From the NCBI GenBank assembly GCA_963678675.1, contig OY783192.1, positions 20,827,174 through 20,891,173 on the forward strand: 64,000 nucleotides of DNA. The letters are read 5' to 3'. A model generated the notes under the pieces. It did no database searches, was not told the origin of the DNA, and worked only from the letters and a program-made list of their open reading frames with translations. The translations under genes and the position numbers were made by a program. Below are positions 32,174 to 42,772 of the stretch, piece after piece; positions within the stretch are counted from its first letter, which is position 1, and the number at the start of each line of letters is the position of its first letter. This stretch comes from Xiphydria camelus. Its lineage: Eukaryota > Arthropoda > Insecta > Hymenoptera > Xiphydriidae.

Positions 32174-34521
32174 AATTAAAGTCTGAGTCAAGGTGAAAAT
32201 TGGAAGACATGGAAAGAAAACGCGGAAGAGTCGCCGACAGAAGGAGTGAGTAAAGTGCGAAAGAAAAGTGCAGTGACGCCGAAAAACCATGTGGAAGAAA
32301 GTGACGAACAGCAGCAGCAGCTGGTCGACACTGCTCAATTCCGCACCAGCTCCTGAATGATATCTCGCCGATCGCGATACGCGGCCGCTTCGATGGACAA
32401 CGATTCCAGACATTCGAGTCGTAGTAGCAGCAAGGACAGCAGCAGCAGCAGCAGCGTCAACAGCAGGGGCACTCTTTTAAAGCGAAGGCAGTCTAAGACC
32501 GACTCGAATAGCTGTAAGAGAAAGACGCATCGGCGAAAACATGAAATATCGAAGCAAGACTTGCAATGAGAGTGTGGTAAAAGAAAGAAAAAAAATGACA
32601 GAGACGAGGCGACGAGACAGAGGAGGAAGTCGTCACCACGAAGGGTTCCTGAAACGGTACCAGTACTAGCAACGTGTGAAGAGTTCAAGAGAACGGGCCA
32701 TCTACACCCAGTCGCAAATCATGCAGAGTTCCTGTGACATCCCACAGCGGCATCACGTCAGGAGTATGAACGGTGGAGAAGAACGGGAGCCTCGCTGAAA
32801 AAGGAAGGAGCAGTATTGGCGATGGCGGTGACAGCCCGGATCATGAGCAAAGGCTGAAGAACCTTGAGCGTTTTGGATAAAAAGTGGACGTGACTCGAAG
32901 CAGTTATCGTAATCGATTTACGCCGACACTGGTGCCGTAGCCAATCTCGATCACAATGAATTCTTCCAACTAGAGGCGGTTTCTATATCACTCGTCGCCG
33001 TTGATCCTTTCCCTCTTAATCCTTGTACATAATGCATCTGTTAATATGAAGTTCGATCCGGAACCCTTCCATCCTTCCTATTGTAACACTCTCGTAACAA
33101 TACGGTCCGATTATTTTATATTCATAAGGTTTTATCAGCTTTACGCGTTATTTCTCGTTATTTTCGTTATTTAACCTTGCATTCATACATTATTACTGAT
33201 GGATTATTAATAAATTAATTCATGAAAGTGACTCTACTGGCTTGTGCTATTTTTCGTCCGGTATTTCCTTCCGCAAGATATTTGGATAAATGTACCCCTT
33301 CGATCTTGAAGAGTTTGGTTGGAATAAGCAAGACGGATAGTGGACAGAGTTTAGGCATTAGGAGGCATACAAGATGTCACAATCAGCGGGACAGGATTTC
33401 GTGTAATCATGATTTATAGTAAGTAAAGTAGATAGTAATCGTTTCTGTATCAACAAATCTGTGTTCAATTGATATTTTATACTTCATTAGTAGCTCTAAA
33501 TGAGATACATCTATCTCATAGTTTACAGTACAAAATGTAATTTCCCCTGCGGGAGCTAATTTTATGAATGAAAAAATTCTAATAAATCATGATTACACGA
33601 AATCCTGTCCCGCTGATTGTGACATCTTGTATGCCTCCTAATGCCTAAACTCTGTCCACTATCCGTCTTGCTTATTCCAACCAAACTCTTCAAGATCGAA
33701 GGGGTACATTTATCCAAATATCTTGCGGAAGGAAATACCGGACGAAAAATAGCACAAGCCAGTAGAGTCACTTTCATGAATTAATTTATTAATAATCCAT
33801 CAGTAATAATGTATGAATGCAAGGTTAAATAACGAAAATAACGAGGAATAACGCGTAAAGCTGATAAAACCTTATGAATATAAAATAATCGGACCGTATT
33901 GTTACGAGAGTGTTACAATAGGAAGGATGGAAGGGTTTCGGATCAAACTTCATATTAACAGATGCATTATGTACAAGGATTAAGAGGGAAGGATCAACGG
34001 CGACGAGTGATATAGAAACCGCCTCTATTTGGAAGAATCCATTGTGATCGAGATTGGCTACGGCACCAGTGTCGGCGTAAATCGATTACGATAACTGCTT
34101 CGAGTCACGTCCACTTTTTATCCAAAACGGTCAAGGTTCTTCAGCCTTTGTTCATGATCCGGGCTGTCACCGCCATCGCCAACACTGCTCCTTCCTTTTT
34201 CAGCGAGGCTCCCGTTCATCTCCACCGTTCATACTCCTGACGTGATGCCGCTGTCGGGTGTCACAGGAACTCTGCATGATTTGCGACTGGGTGTAGATGG
34301 CCCGTTCTCTTGAACTCTTCACACGTTGCTAGTACAGGTACCGTTTCAGGAACCCTTCGTGGTGACGACTTCCTCCTCTGTCTCGTCGCCTCGTCTCTGT
34401 CATTTTTTTTCTTCCTTTTACCACACTCTCATTGCAAGTCTTGCTTCGATATTTCATGTTTCCGCCGATGCGTCTTTCTCTTACAGCTATTCGAGTCGGT
34501 CTTGGACTGCCTTCGCTTTAA

Positions 34522-37033
34522 CCCTTTAAGTCATGATGTACACTAAGGTGTACATATTTTTACATTACAGCTAACTAACCCTTAATCTTTTTAATGGCTT
34601 TCGGTAATAGCGTAAACTGTAATGCAATGATGTATATTTAAGCCACTAGATGTCGCGTCAAATACAAATTTTTATTTCAGCTGATTATAACCTTTATGTA
34701 AACACGTGTTTGGAGTGTTTTCGATAGGCACGTGCTTGTTGGTTATTGTCAAAGTTCTTGAGTCAAATTTTTTTGCTAAAAGGTGTTTAATATTTTTGGT
34801 GGGTTTATTACGGTACAAGGTAAGTACAAGATGTTTTCTGAAAAAAAAAATTCTAACAGATGTTATAAGAAATTACAAAAATATGTACATTGCAGTGTAC
34901 ATAATGACTGACAGATGCAGAACTAAACAATTAGTAGAAAGGGAGCTGTTTGAAATTCTCAATGGAGATGAATCGGAATTAGAGGAATTAGGGTTAGAAG
35001 AAGATGATGACTGGAATGAAGTAGCCGACGTCAGGACAAGAGGTAAAAATATGTCGCATGCTAATGCTGAATTACAAAAGCTAAATTTTTTCTTTTAGAT
35101 GAACTGTTTTCTGCACATACTAGCCCTGTTCATGATGAAATAGAAGAGCTTCCGTCAACTGAAAATGTTGCTAGTTCACAAGCAGAAGCCAAGGAATTAG
35201 GTCTCGCGTCTTGCCAAACGGCACGTGACTTTGCCACGGAATATTTTAAAGCTCAGGGTCTCACAGAGAAAAAGGATATAAGATGGATAAAAGGGACTTA
35301 TGAAATAGCATCTACAATTGAGTTTTTCCAGCCACGAAATTCTGAGGCAATAGATTTGCCGTCTCCTCTGGAATTTTTTTCCAATTATTTTACAAATGAG
35401 TTGTTGGAATCCTGTGCAGAAAAAACAAACTTGTATGCCGTCCAGAATTTTGTACCGAACTTTCCAGCAACAAACTTATCTGAACTAAAGACATTTTTGG
35501 AGTTCTTATGATAATGGGGAATTTGAGTTATCCGCGAGTTCGCATGTACTGGGAGCCAAAATTTGCTATTTCTCTAATAACTGAAAATATCTCAGTCAAT
35601 AGGTTTTTCAAACTTAGAAACAACATACATTTTACATCAGAAGAGGACAAAAATTCTTCTGATAGGCTATGGAAAATAAGGCCTTTGTATAATGCCGTAA
35701 AAAAAAGATGCAATTTGTTGGATCCTGAAGAAGTTTACAGCATTGATGAGCAGATTGTACCATTCAAGGGATCTATAAACATTAAGCAATACATCAAGAA
35801 TAAACCTACTAAGTGGGGGGTAAAATTGTTTTTGTTGTGTGGAGTGTCTGGAATAGTTTATGACTTTATAATTTATCAAGGAGCTTCCACGGAATTGAGA
35901 ACCGAATACATGTTGTTTGGTCAAGGACCTGCTGTTGTAATGCAGTTGTCAGAAAAAATGCCACTGCATTCTAAACTTTTCTTTGATAACTATTTTAGTT
36001 CCTACTGGCTATTTCAATGGCTATCCAGAAAACAAATATATGCAGCAGGAACAATTCGAAAAGATCGCTTTTCCAAACCACCGTTTACGGAACGACAAGA
36101 TAATAATAGAAAGTTGGAAAGGGGTTTTATGGAAAATGTCATGTGTAAAGAGTCTGGTGTTGTTTTGACTAAATGGGTAGACAGTAGTGTTGTAACCCTT
36201 GGTTCTAATTTTGTTGGAATGGTTCCACATGATATATGTCAAAGATGGGATAAGAAAAAGAAACAATATATACAAGTACCACGTCCAATGGTAGTGTCAC
36301 TTTATAATAATGGAATGGGTGGAGTGGACAAGTGTGATTTTCTTATCGCTCTGTACAGATCTTTTATCAGAACAAAAAAATGGACAGTTCGACTTATTTC
36401 GCATGCCTTAGATATGGCAGCAGTCAACTCATGGTTGGAATATAAAAGAACTGCTGAAAATCTTGGCATACCCGAGAAACTTGTCCTCGATCTCATACAC
36501 TTTCGACAAAACTTAGCTGAAGCTCTGATATTATGTGGAAAAATTCCGGTGAAAAAACGTGGAAGACCGACATCTTCGGGTTCTGCGAGTCCCTGCTCTG
36601 GCCCTCTAGTTTCACCAGGAACAAGTAAACAGCTAAGACCCGTAGCAGATGTTCGTTTCGATAATATTGGATATTTTCCCATATTTTGTGAGAAGATAGG
36701 ACGTTACAAACAAACCCATTGTAAGTCTCGAACATACATACAATGCACAAAATGTAACGTATCACTTTGTAATTCAAGAGATAAAAACTGTTTTCTTTCT
36801 TTCCATACTAAATAAATGATCCTATAAAAAACTGTTGGGAGTTATTTATCAGTTTTTTAAGGTTTACTCCTTTCTCAGTCACAGTGTACACTATAGTGTA
36901 CATGTCAGATTTTAAGTATATAATTACACCCAAACATTTAATTATGTTTAAATTACTATAAACAATATCCGCACTAAAAGTCACAGTTTAAAAAAAATGT
37001 TTCTTAAGTTTTCATAATTCGTGTCTGAAAGGG
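34522..37033 (+). mobile_element. nearly complete piggyBac transposon
   Basis: TTAA at 34518-34521 and 37034-37037; ends CCCTTT and AAAGGG. A 20-bp palindrome ATGTACACT..GTGTACAT lies at 34536-34555 and a relative at 36884-36903. It encodes one transposase with a small intron. It sits in the right arm of the giant foldback; the empty site with a single TTAA is preserved in the left arm near 32476-32482. Confidence 0.95.
34904..36815 (+). pseudogene. piggyBac transposase, one frameshift
   Basis: Starts MTDRCRTKQLVERELFEIL (34904), with the usual acidic N-terminus. A 56-bp intron (35043-35098, AG|GTAAAA to TTCTTTTAG) restores the frame. Exon 2 runs to about 35499, where one base is missing in a TTTTTGG run before GVLMIMGNL; the frame then stays open to a stop at 36813-36815. 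The catalytic Asp triad of the family is visible: EEVYSIDEQIVPFKGS, KLFFDNYFSS and GMGGVDKCD. The C-terminal Cys-rich domain (YIQCTKCNVSLC) is present. This nuclear cut-and-paste transposase is intact but for the single shift; a sequencing error cannot be excluded. An upstream ATG at 34706 is in frame but has no family-like sequence. Confidence 0.9.
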
Positions 37034-37738
37034 TTAAAAGAGTGCCCCTGCCGTTGACGCTGCTGCTGCTGCTGCTGTCCTTGCTGCTACTACGACTCGA
37101 ATGTCTGGAATCGTTGTTCATCGGAGCGGCCGCGTATCGCGATCGGCGAGATATCATTCAGGAGCTGGTGCGGAGTTGAGTAGTGTCGACCAGGTGCTGC
37201 TGCTGTTCGTCACTGTCTTCCACATGGTTTTTCGGCGTCACTGCACTTTTCTTTCGCACTTTACTCACTCCTTCTGTCGGCGACTCTACCGCGTTTTCTT
37301 TCCATGTCTTCCAATTTTCACCTTGACTCAGATTTTAATTTCATTTCAATTGCACCTTTCGTCGACGAGGCAGAGCTCGACCACTCTGGCGAGGACCACG
37401 TTGACGGTAGCCCCTTCCTCCACGACTGCCAGTCGCATCAGTTTCTCTCTGCAATTAAATATCAGTCGTGTTATTTGGTTGAACATCGAAAAGAAACCCG
37501 AATTATTATGTCTTATCGTTTCAAACAATTACTCACCATTATTCCAACATTCACAATTTTGAGGTTACACTTCACTTCTCCCGCATTTATCTACCTCCCG
37601 CTTTTACCATTTCAAATATTTCGCTCGTACGTAGCGCCATCTTCCAAAGCCAACTCTAACTAAAACACTGCCGAAGTCAAATTTCAGAAAAATTCAGGTC
37701 GCTGCACCTGCTCGACTAGCCATTGGACATACGGTATA

Positions 37739-38549
37739 CCGCATGTCCTATGGCCAACCGCGCAGGTGAGCTGCGACCTGAATTCTTGACTTCGGCAGTA
37801 TTTATGGTACAGTTAGAGTGGGCTTCAGACGAGTGCACTGCATAAGAACGAAAAGTGTCGACTGCTCTTCTAATAGCTGTCAATTCGGGAGATCGAAGCG
37901 TTTCGTGTAACCTCAAAATCGTAAAGTTTTGAATTAGTAGTGAATAATTTGTAGAAGTGATGAGAAAGAATCATAAATAATCTTCCGAATTGACAGCGAT
38001 CGGGAAATCAGACGACTCTTTTCGCTCTTACGCTGCGTTCTTACGAAAAGTGTGAAACGTTTGATCTCCCGATGGCTATCAATTCGGGAGATCGAAGTAT
38101 AAGCTCGAAATCGTGAATCTTTGAATAAATGATAAGTAATGTTCAGAAGTGAGAGTTAACAATCATTCGGGTTTTTTCGATGTCCAACCGAATTACACGC
38201 CTGATGCCTATTTGTTTCAGAAATTATTTCCGCGCTAGCACCGCGCGTGTCTAGGAAGTAGTTTTACGAAGTGGCGTGAGCGATACCTAAGGTGTCACAA
38301 TTCGGAAGATTATTTATGATTATTTCTCATCACTTCTACAAATTATTCACTACTAATTCAAAACTTTACGATTTTGAGGTTACACGAAACGCTTCGATCT
38401 CCCGAATTGACAGCTATTAGAAGAGCAGTCGACACTTTTCGTTCTTATGCAGCGCACTCGTCTGAAGCCCACTCTAACTGTACTATAAATACTGCCGAAG
38501 TCAAGAATTCAGGTCGGAGCTCACCTGCGCGGTTGGCCATAGGACATGC

Positions 38550-38551
<2 letters not shown>
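37739..38551. repeat. CCGCATGTCC foldback, 813 bp (copy 1)
   Basis: CCGCATGTCC (37739) and GGACATGCGG (to 38551), flanked by TA. Arms 37739-37994 and 38292-38551 mirror each other; the centre (37995-38291) carries a second, inverted version of the same promoter/ATG-like module (GGGAGATCGAAGTATAAGC, ATGATAAGTAATG, TTTGTTTCAG). It abuts the giant foldback at TATA. A second copy is at 52621-53437. Confidence 0.9.

Positions 38552-38609
<58 letters not shown>
38552..38609. repeat. (TA)n microsatellite
   Basis: An uninterrupted TA run directly between two ends of CCGTATGTC-type elements (38551 and 38610). Confidence 0.95.
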
Positions 38610-38611
<2 letters not shown>

Positions 38612-38760
38612 GTTTGTTTACGCCCAAACGAAACAAGCCCCGACATCCATACTACCGATACTTTACCGACGGTAGCGAATTTGATGGTTAGAGTTGGCTT
38701 GAGAAGAGTGCGCTATGTGTGCTGGGTTGTCGCGTATGGAACTAGATTAGATCCTAAGGC
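38610..38760 (+). repeat. solo end of a third CCGTATGTC-type element
   Basis: TA then CCGTTTGTTTACGCCC, then ACCGACGGTAGCG and GGTTAGAGTTGGCTTGAGAA, the same order of boxes as in the giant foldback (GTTAGAGTTGGCTTTGGAA). No complementary end is seen to the right. Confidence 0.5.
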
Positions 38761-39039
38761 CATACCACCTTCAAGGGTTACTAGATTTTATAGCGGTAAA
38801 ATTCAAATACTTTATACTAATTTAGGACTGCTATTTTATCGAGAAATAACGAGCGGATAAAAGTTTCCTGCCGTCTAATAGGATCACAGCCATAAATACC
38901 TCGCCAATTCTTAGCTAATCTCGAGTTCTGCGAAACGGCATATTTCGGGGAATGTAAGCTGCGAACACCACGGTTATATACCTTTCCTGGAAATCAATTA
39001 TCGGACGGATCGTCGCGAGCCGTCTAATCAGTACCCAGC
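38761..39039. other. unassigned; weak relative of 27769-27956
   Basis: 38890-39030 shares short blocks with 27769-27956 (AGCTAATCTCG, CCTTTCCTGGAA, CGGACGGATCG). No coding capacity. Confidence 0.35.
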
Positions 39040-39668
39040 TTATCCAGGTACGAGAGAAACAATTAACCGTTCAAGATAGCCTGACGCATCCTCACGGTCG
39101 ACATTCTTGATCCGTGAGTGTGGCGCTGGTGAAACCGTTTGCAACGGTACCTTCAGACACGGACTCCGACAGCCCCAGCATCATCGACTGTTCCACCACC
39201 CTTCTCTAATTAGCCAACCAGGGTAGATAGCGTCGCCCACGCTATCCCCTCCGTTGATCGAAAAGTCGCCACGTTCCGAAATATATAAGACGAAGCCAGG
39301 ACGCTTCCGCGGTCTTCTCTTGTCTTGAATTAATTGTATCAGTCATCAACGCATCTTGTATCTCTTGAATATATCGGGTGCGTCACGCAATACACGCCAG
39401 CGTAGCGGGCTGCATATCGGTTGACGCATCCGATCCGCTGCAGGGGCAGGCGCCTGTGTACGGCGCCAGGCGGATAACCGATATGCAACCCGCTACGCTG
39501 GCGTGTATTGTGTGACGCACCCTATATCTATATCAGTCTTATAGTGAGTGCAGTGTTCAGTTTATTCGTTACCCGTTTCCGCATCTTTGAAGCAGAGTGG
39601 TTTAGCGCTCCACGGGCACGGATCCGCCACCTACAGATGACCTGGACCGGCTCGGTACGCAACAGGGT
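39040..39668 (+). repeat. LTR-like repeat with TATA box
   Basis: + strand copy of the 7121-7660 repeat. Contains AAATATATAAGACGAAGCC (39280), a good TATA region, and ends near CTCGGTACGCAACAGG. A 147-bp hairpin MITE is inserted at 39376. I see no adjoining gag or pol, so it may be a solo LTR. Confidence 0.5.
39376..39522. repeat. hairpin MITE with GGGTGCGTCACGCAATACAC ends
   Basis: Arms GGGTGCGTCACGCAATACAC and GTGTATTGTGTGACGCACCC extend to the shared GCCAGCGTAGCGGG. TATATC flanks both sides (39370-39375, 39523-39528), a 6-bp target duplication. The paralogous repeat near 7280-7300 lacks it (empty site). Confidence 0.85.
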
Positions 39669-39699
39669 AAGAGCGAAAAATATTATAGTCTGATTTTTC

Positions 39700-39840
39700 C
39701 CGATAGGTGGTATCGGTGAGAGAGCCTCCTAGCGACCGGTAGACGGAACTGATGCGAGCGGCGACCATATTGTAGAAGTATATCGGTGTGAGAGCCTCCT
39801 AGTGACCGGTAGGCGAACTGATGCGAGCCGCTTTAAATCA
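39700..39840 (+). repeat. two tandem copies of about 72 bp
   Basis: TATCGGTGAGAGAGCCTCCT (39712) and TATCGGTGTGAGAGCCTCCT (39781), each followed by a GACCGGTAG..AACTGATGCGAG block. Confidence 0.85.
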
Positions 39841-40129
39841 ATAGAGCGCCGCGCTTTACGGAGCTCTATATTTACATCTGACAATCTGACATCTGTTTCT
39901 ACAACATGCCCGCCGTTCCATAGAGTACGCATGTGACAAAATGCTGTATTGAAATAGCAAAGTACCTAGTTTCAATCATAGATATCTTAATGAATAAAAA
40001 TGATATATAAAATTTGGAGATATTTTTTAAAGGGTAAGAGTGCTGCTTTAGAAAGGCGTTATCGGTTTTTAGAAAAAAAATTTATTCGCGATGATACATA
40101 ACCCCGAATTTAGCAGAAAAGCGTGTTTT

Positions 40130-40276
40130 TCGCACTTTTAGGTTAGGATATCTCGAAAACCTGACATATAGGGTTCATTCTGAGGCCGGATTCGGATTCA
40201 GCGTACCAAAATCCTTCGGGCACACAATGTCCTGTTTCTGGTTTAGGACTTTCGTTAAATTTTGTCGGCCTGTGTT
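40130..40276 (-). repeat. relic end of a 6.4-kb-type transposon
   Basis: Contains GGCCGGATTCGGATTCAGCG (40183-40202) and ends GGCCTGTG (to 40274), resembling the right TIR at 8960-9053 in order. It adjoins the endonuclease relic. Diverged, and only one end. Confidence 0.4.
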
Positions 40277-40500
40277 ATTATGAGTGGAGACTTCAGTATT
40301 AATTTTAATACTCCAGCAGCTGACCCTTTAATTACATTCTTAAAAGACACGTTTCAACTACAATTAAATAGTGATGAAACGTAGCAACAACTTAATCTGG
40401 CACTGTGATTGATGCGGTCTTACAAAGATTTCTTAATTCATTAGAATTAAACGTATACGTGCCATATTTTAGTCATCATAAGCCGATTGTGTCAAGTGCG
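40277..40500 (+). pseudogene. Helitron-type endonuclease fragment
   Basis: The reading GDFSINFNTPAADPLITFL, then FQLQLNSDE, a stop, and (frame-changed) GTVIDAVLQRF with VPYFSHHKPIVS resembles the apurinic-like endonuclease found fused to helicases in insect Helentron-type Helitrons. GDF is the catalytic endonuclease motif and FSHHKP its C-terminal His motif. Truncated on both sides and broken. Family assignment is from memory of similar insect sequences. Confidence 0.55.
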
Positions 40501-40865
40501 GCATTATTAAATGAAGATGAAAATGAATAAATATTTTCTACAGTTACAAGATTTAAAATTGTTTGAAATTACTTCGATTACAGATACCAATATTCCCAAA
40601 TCCCAATCACATTTCCGTTCCATAGTTACCGCTCACGAGATGTTTTTTTTAATCAGGTCACATTATTTTAACCCTCCGAGAACATACCTATTTTTTCAAT
40701 CACGAAGAATACTTGGGCTCAATTTGACCCCGTACAACTTTGAGTGCCCACCATTTTTAATAGACTGATGCGATCAGCTTAAAACAATTCTAGGATGTTC
40801 TTTCAACATCTTTGAATAAATTGACATGAATGAAAAGGTCTGTTAAATTTATTTTCGTATTTAAA
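40501..40865. other. no recognised feature
   Basis: AT-rich; a short open frame at 40511-40768 shows no recognisable motif. Confidence 0.35.
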
Positions 40866-41078
40866 ATAGCTATCATAAGCCGATTTATTTTAGCTATCAA
40901 ATCTCGCTCACTAGATGTTTACACATCAGTGTCTCGAGTACTAACAGACTCGTTTTGTGTTTTTTTTATTCATTAAATCAATTGTATAATATATATGTAT
41001 ATATGTCATGGCAATATTTCGTAACCTCAAAATACTCTAAAAATACTCTAATAACATCGCACAGTACAGCATTTAGCT
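40866..41078. repeat. paralogue of the mariner target repeat (empty site)
   Basis: Matches 5964-6086 joined to 7010-7093, with a plain TATATA at 40987-40999 where the mariner sits in the other copy. Its right end joins Helitron helicase sequence exactly at 41078. Confidence 0.85.
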
Positions 41079-42320
41079 CTTGCGTCATCCGGAATAGCTA
41101 TGACTTTGCTACCGGGTGGAAGAATTGCTCATTCCGCTCTGAAATTGCCATTGAACATGAAATTCATTGAAACTCCCACGTGCAACATTTCCAAAGCATC
41201 CGGCATGGGAAAAGTATTGCAGAAATGCAAACTTATTGTTTCGGATGAATGCACAATGGCGCGCAAAAAATCACTCAAGGCTCTTGATCGATCATTGCAA
41301 GATTTGCATGGAAACATCAGATCATTTGGGAACACATTAATATTGCTTGCTGGAGATTCCAGGCAAACATTACCTGTAATTCCTCGATCGACACCAGCGG
41401 ATGAAATAAATACTTGCCTGAAATACTCTACTTAGTGGCGACACGTAAAGACGTTAAAATGAACTACAAATATGCCTGTCCAGCTGCAAAACGATCGATC
41501 AATTGAGATATTCTCACATCAATTGCTGGAAATTGGGAATGGAGATGTATCGGTTGATCTGACCTCAGGACAAATTTCATTGCCTTATACTTTCTGCAAT
41601 TTTGTGACATCAAAAGAAGAATTGGTTGAAAAAGTATTTCCCAATATTTAAACCAGTTATAAGAATCACGATTGGTTGAGTGAACGAACTATTCTTGCGG
41701 TCAAGAACAAAGACGTCTACGCACTTAATAATATTATTTAGTTTAACATTTAAAGCGAGGCAGTCACATACAAGTTCATCAACGCTATTGTGGAAGCAGG
41801 TGAAGCGGTTAATTATCCAACCGAATTTTTGAATTCACTTGATCTGCCAGGGATGCCACCACATGTATTGAAATTGAAAATGGGCGTACCAATTATCATG
41901 TTGCGAAATATCAACCAGTCAAAGCTTTGTAACGGCACGCGGCTTGCAGTAAAAAAATTAATGAGTAACGTCGTAGAAGCAACAATCTTGACAGGACCTT
42001 TCAAGGTGAAGATATCCTCATTCCTCGCATTCCTATGATTTCAACGGATATGCCTTTCAATTTAAAAGATTGCAATTCGATTGGCGTTTGCAATCACCAT
42101 CAACAAAGCTCAGCGACAATCTTTAGAATTTGGCGGTTTAGATCTAGACACGGATTGCTTCTCACATAGAGACAATTATATGTTGCGTGTTCTAGAGTCG
42201 GAAAACCAGACAATCTCTATATCTGCACAGACAATGGAACAACAAAAAATATTGTATACCCACAAGCATTGTGAAATTAAACATATTAAAAACATACGCT
42301 TTCTCTCTTCTTCCTTTTCC
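41079..42320 (+). pseudogene. Helitron PIF1-like helicase, C-terminal part
   Basis: Helicase motifs appear in order: SSGIAMTLLPGGRIAHSALK (41085-41145), the DE motif LIVSDECTMA (about 41231-41260), motif III LLAGDSRQTLPVI (41345-41385), the region after [20 protein letters not shown] (41850-41910) with [10 protein letters not shown], and the late ITINKAQRQSLEFGG (42087-42130). Stops and frame changes occur near 41435, 41650, 41740 and 42038. This superfamily 1 helicase unwinds DNA during rolling-circle transposition. The Walker A region is missing because the sequence starts at the 41078 junction. Confidence 0.88.
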
Positions 42321-42594
42321 ATTTAACCAGACCGAGCCACAGTAACGCGTGTCAGGGTACGGCTAGTAATATATATAGATATGAATTATTATATAATTTT
42401 ATGTTTCGCTAAGGATTCGTCAATAATGGATGTACGGGGTTGGGCCGTACCATTGTCCATCGTCAGCGTGATGCTTGGGTCTCGCACATGGTACGTTCGC
42501 TTTGTATTGGATGCTTGCGCGCTGTGAGCATCGTGGTGTCCTTCTTTATCTATGCATGTGTAACGAAGACAGAGCGTTGCACACTGTGCGTGTA
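42321..42594. other. no recognised feature
   Basis: No gene or repeat supported. Confidence 0.35.
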
Positions 42595-42595
42595 A

Positions 42596-42769
42596 AGGTG
42601 TGTATCGACTTTGCGAGGCTTCCTCGCGAGGCCGCTTCACGAGGCGTGCCTCGCAAAGTCGATACCTGCGATCGCTACGAGGCGAGGTAACGATCGCAGG
42701 TATCGACTTTGCGAGGCACGCCTCGTGAGGCGGCCTCGCGAGCCAGCCTCGCAAAGTCGATACACACCT
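42596..42769. repeat. GC-rich compound hairpin MITE, target TAA
   Basis: AGGTGTGTATCGACTTTGCG (42596) and CGCAAAGTCGATACACACCT (to 42769), with TAA on each side (42593-42595, 42770-42772). TATCGACTTTGCGAGGC occurs four times in alternating orientation, and an inner stem CCTGCGATCG/CGATCGCAGG lies at the centre. A TAA target suggests a PIF/Harbinger-type MITE. Confidence 0.85.
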
Positions 42770-42772
42770 TAA

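Larger units (their letters stand above)
31780..37734. repeat. giant foldback of the CCGTATGTC family, arms 1.64 kb
   Basis: Left arm 31780-33417, loop 33418-33581, right arm 33582-37734. Subtracting the piggyBac insertion plus one TTAA (2516 bp), the right arm is 1637 bp against 1638 for the left. Ends are CCGTATGTC and its complement, each flanked by TA. Both arms carry the same two-exon mini-gene, a CAG run (32438-32460; complement at 37057-37080) and a Ser/Arg-rich frame. The two arms look highly similar by eye. No transposase is seen. Confidence 0.93.

Noticed and set aside
32335..34546. Leu/Ser-rich frames near CAG/CTG runs
   Set aside because: Mirrored in both arms of the giant foldback and driven by trinucleotide runs; not evidence of a gene by themselves.
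38445..38860. Frames with alternating Tyr-Ile
   Set aside because: Translation of the TA microsatellite.
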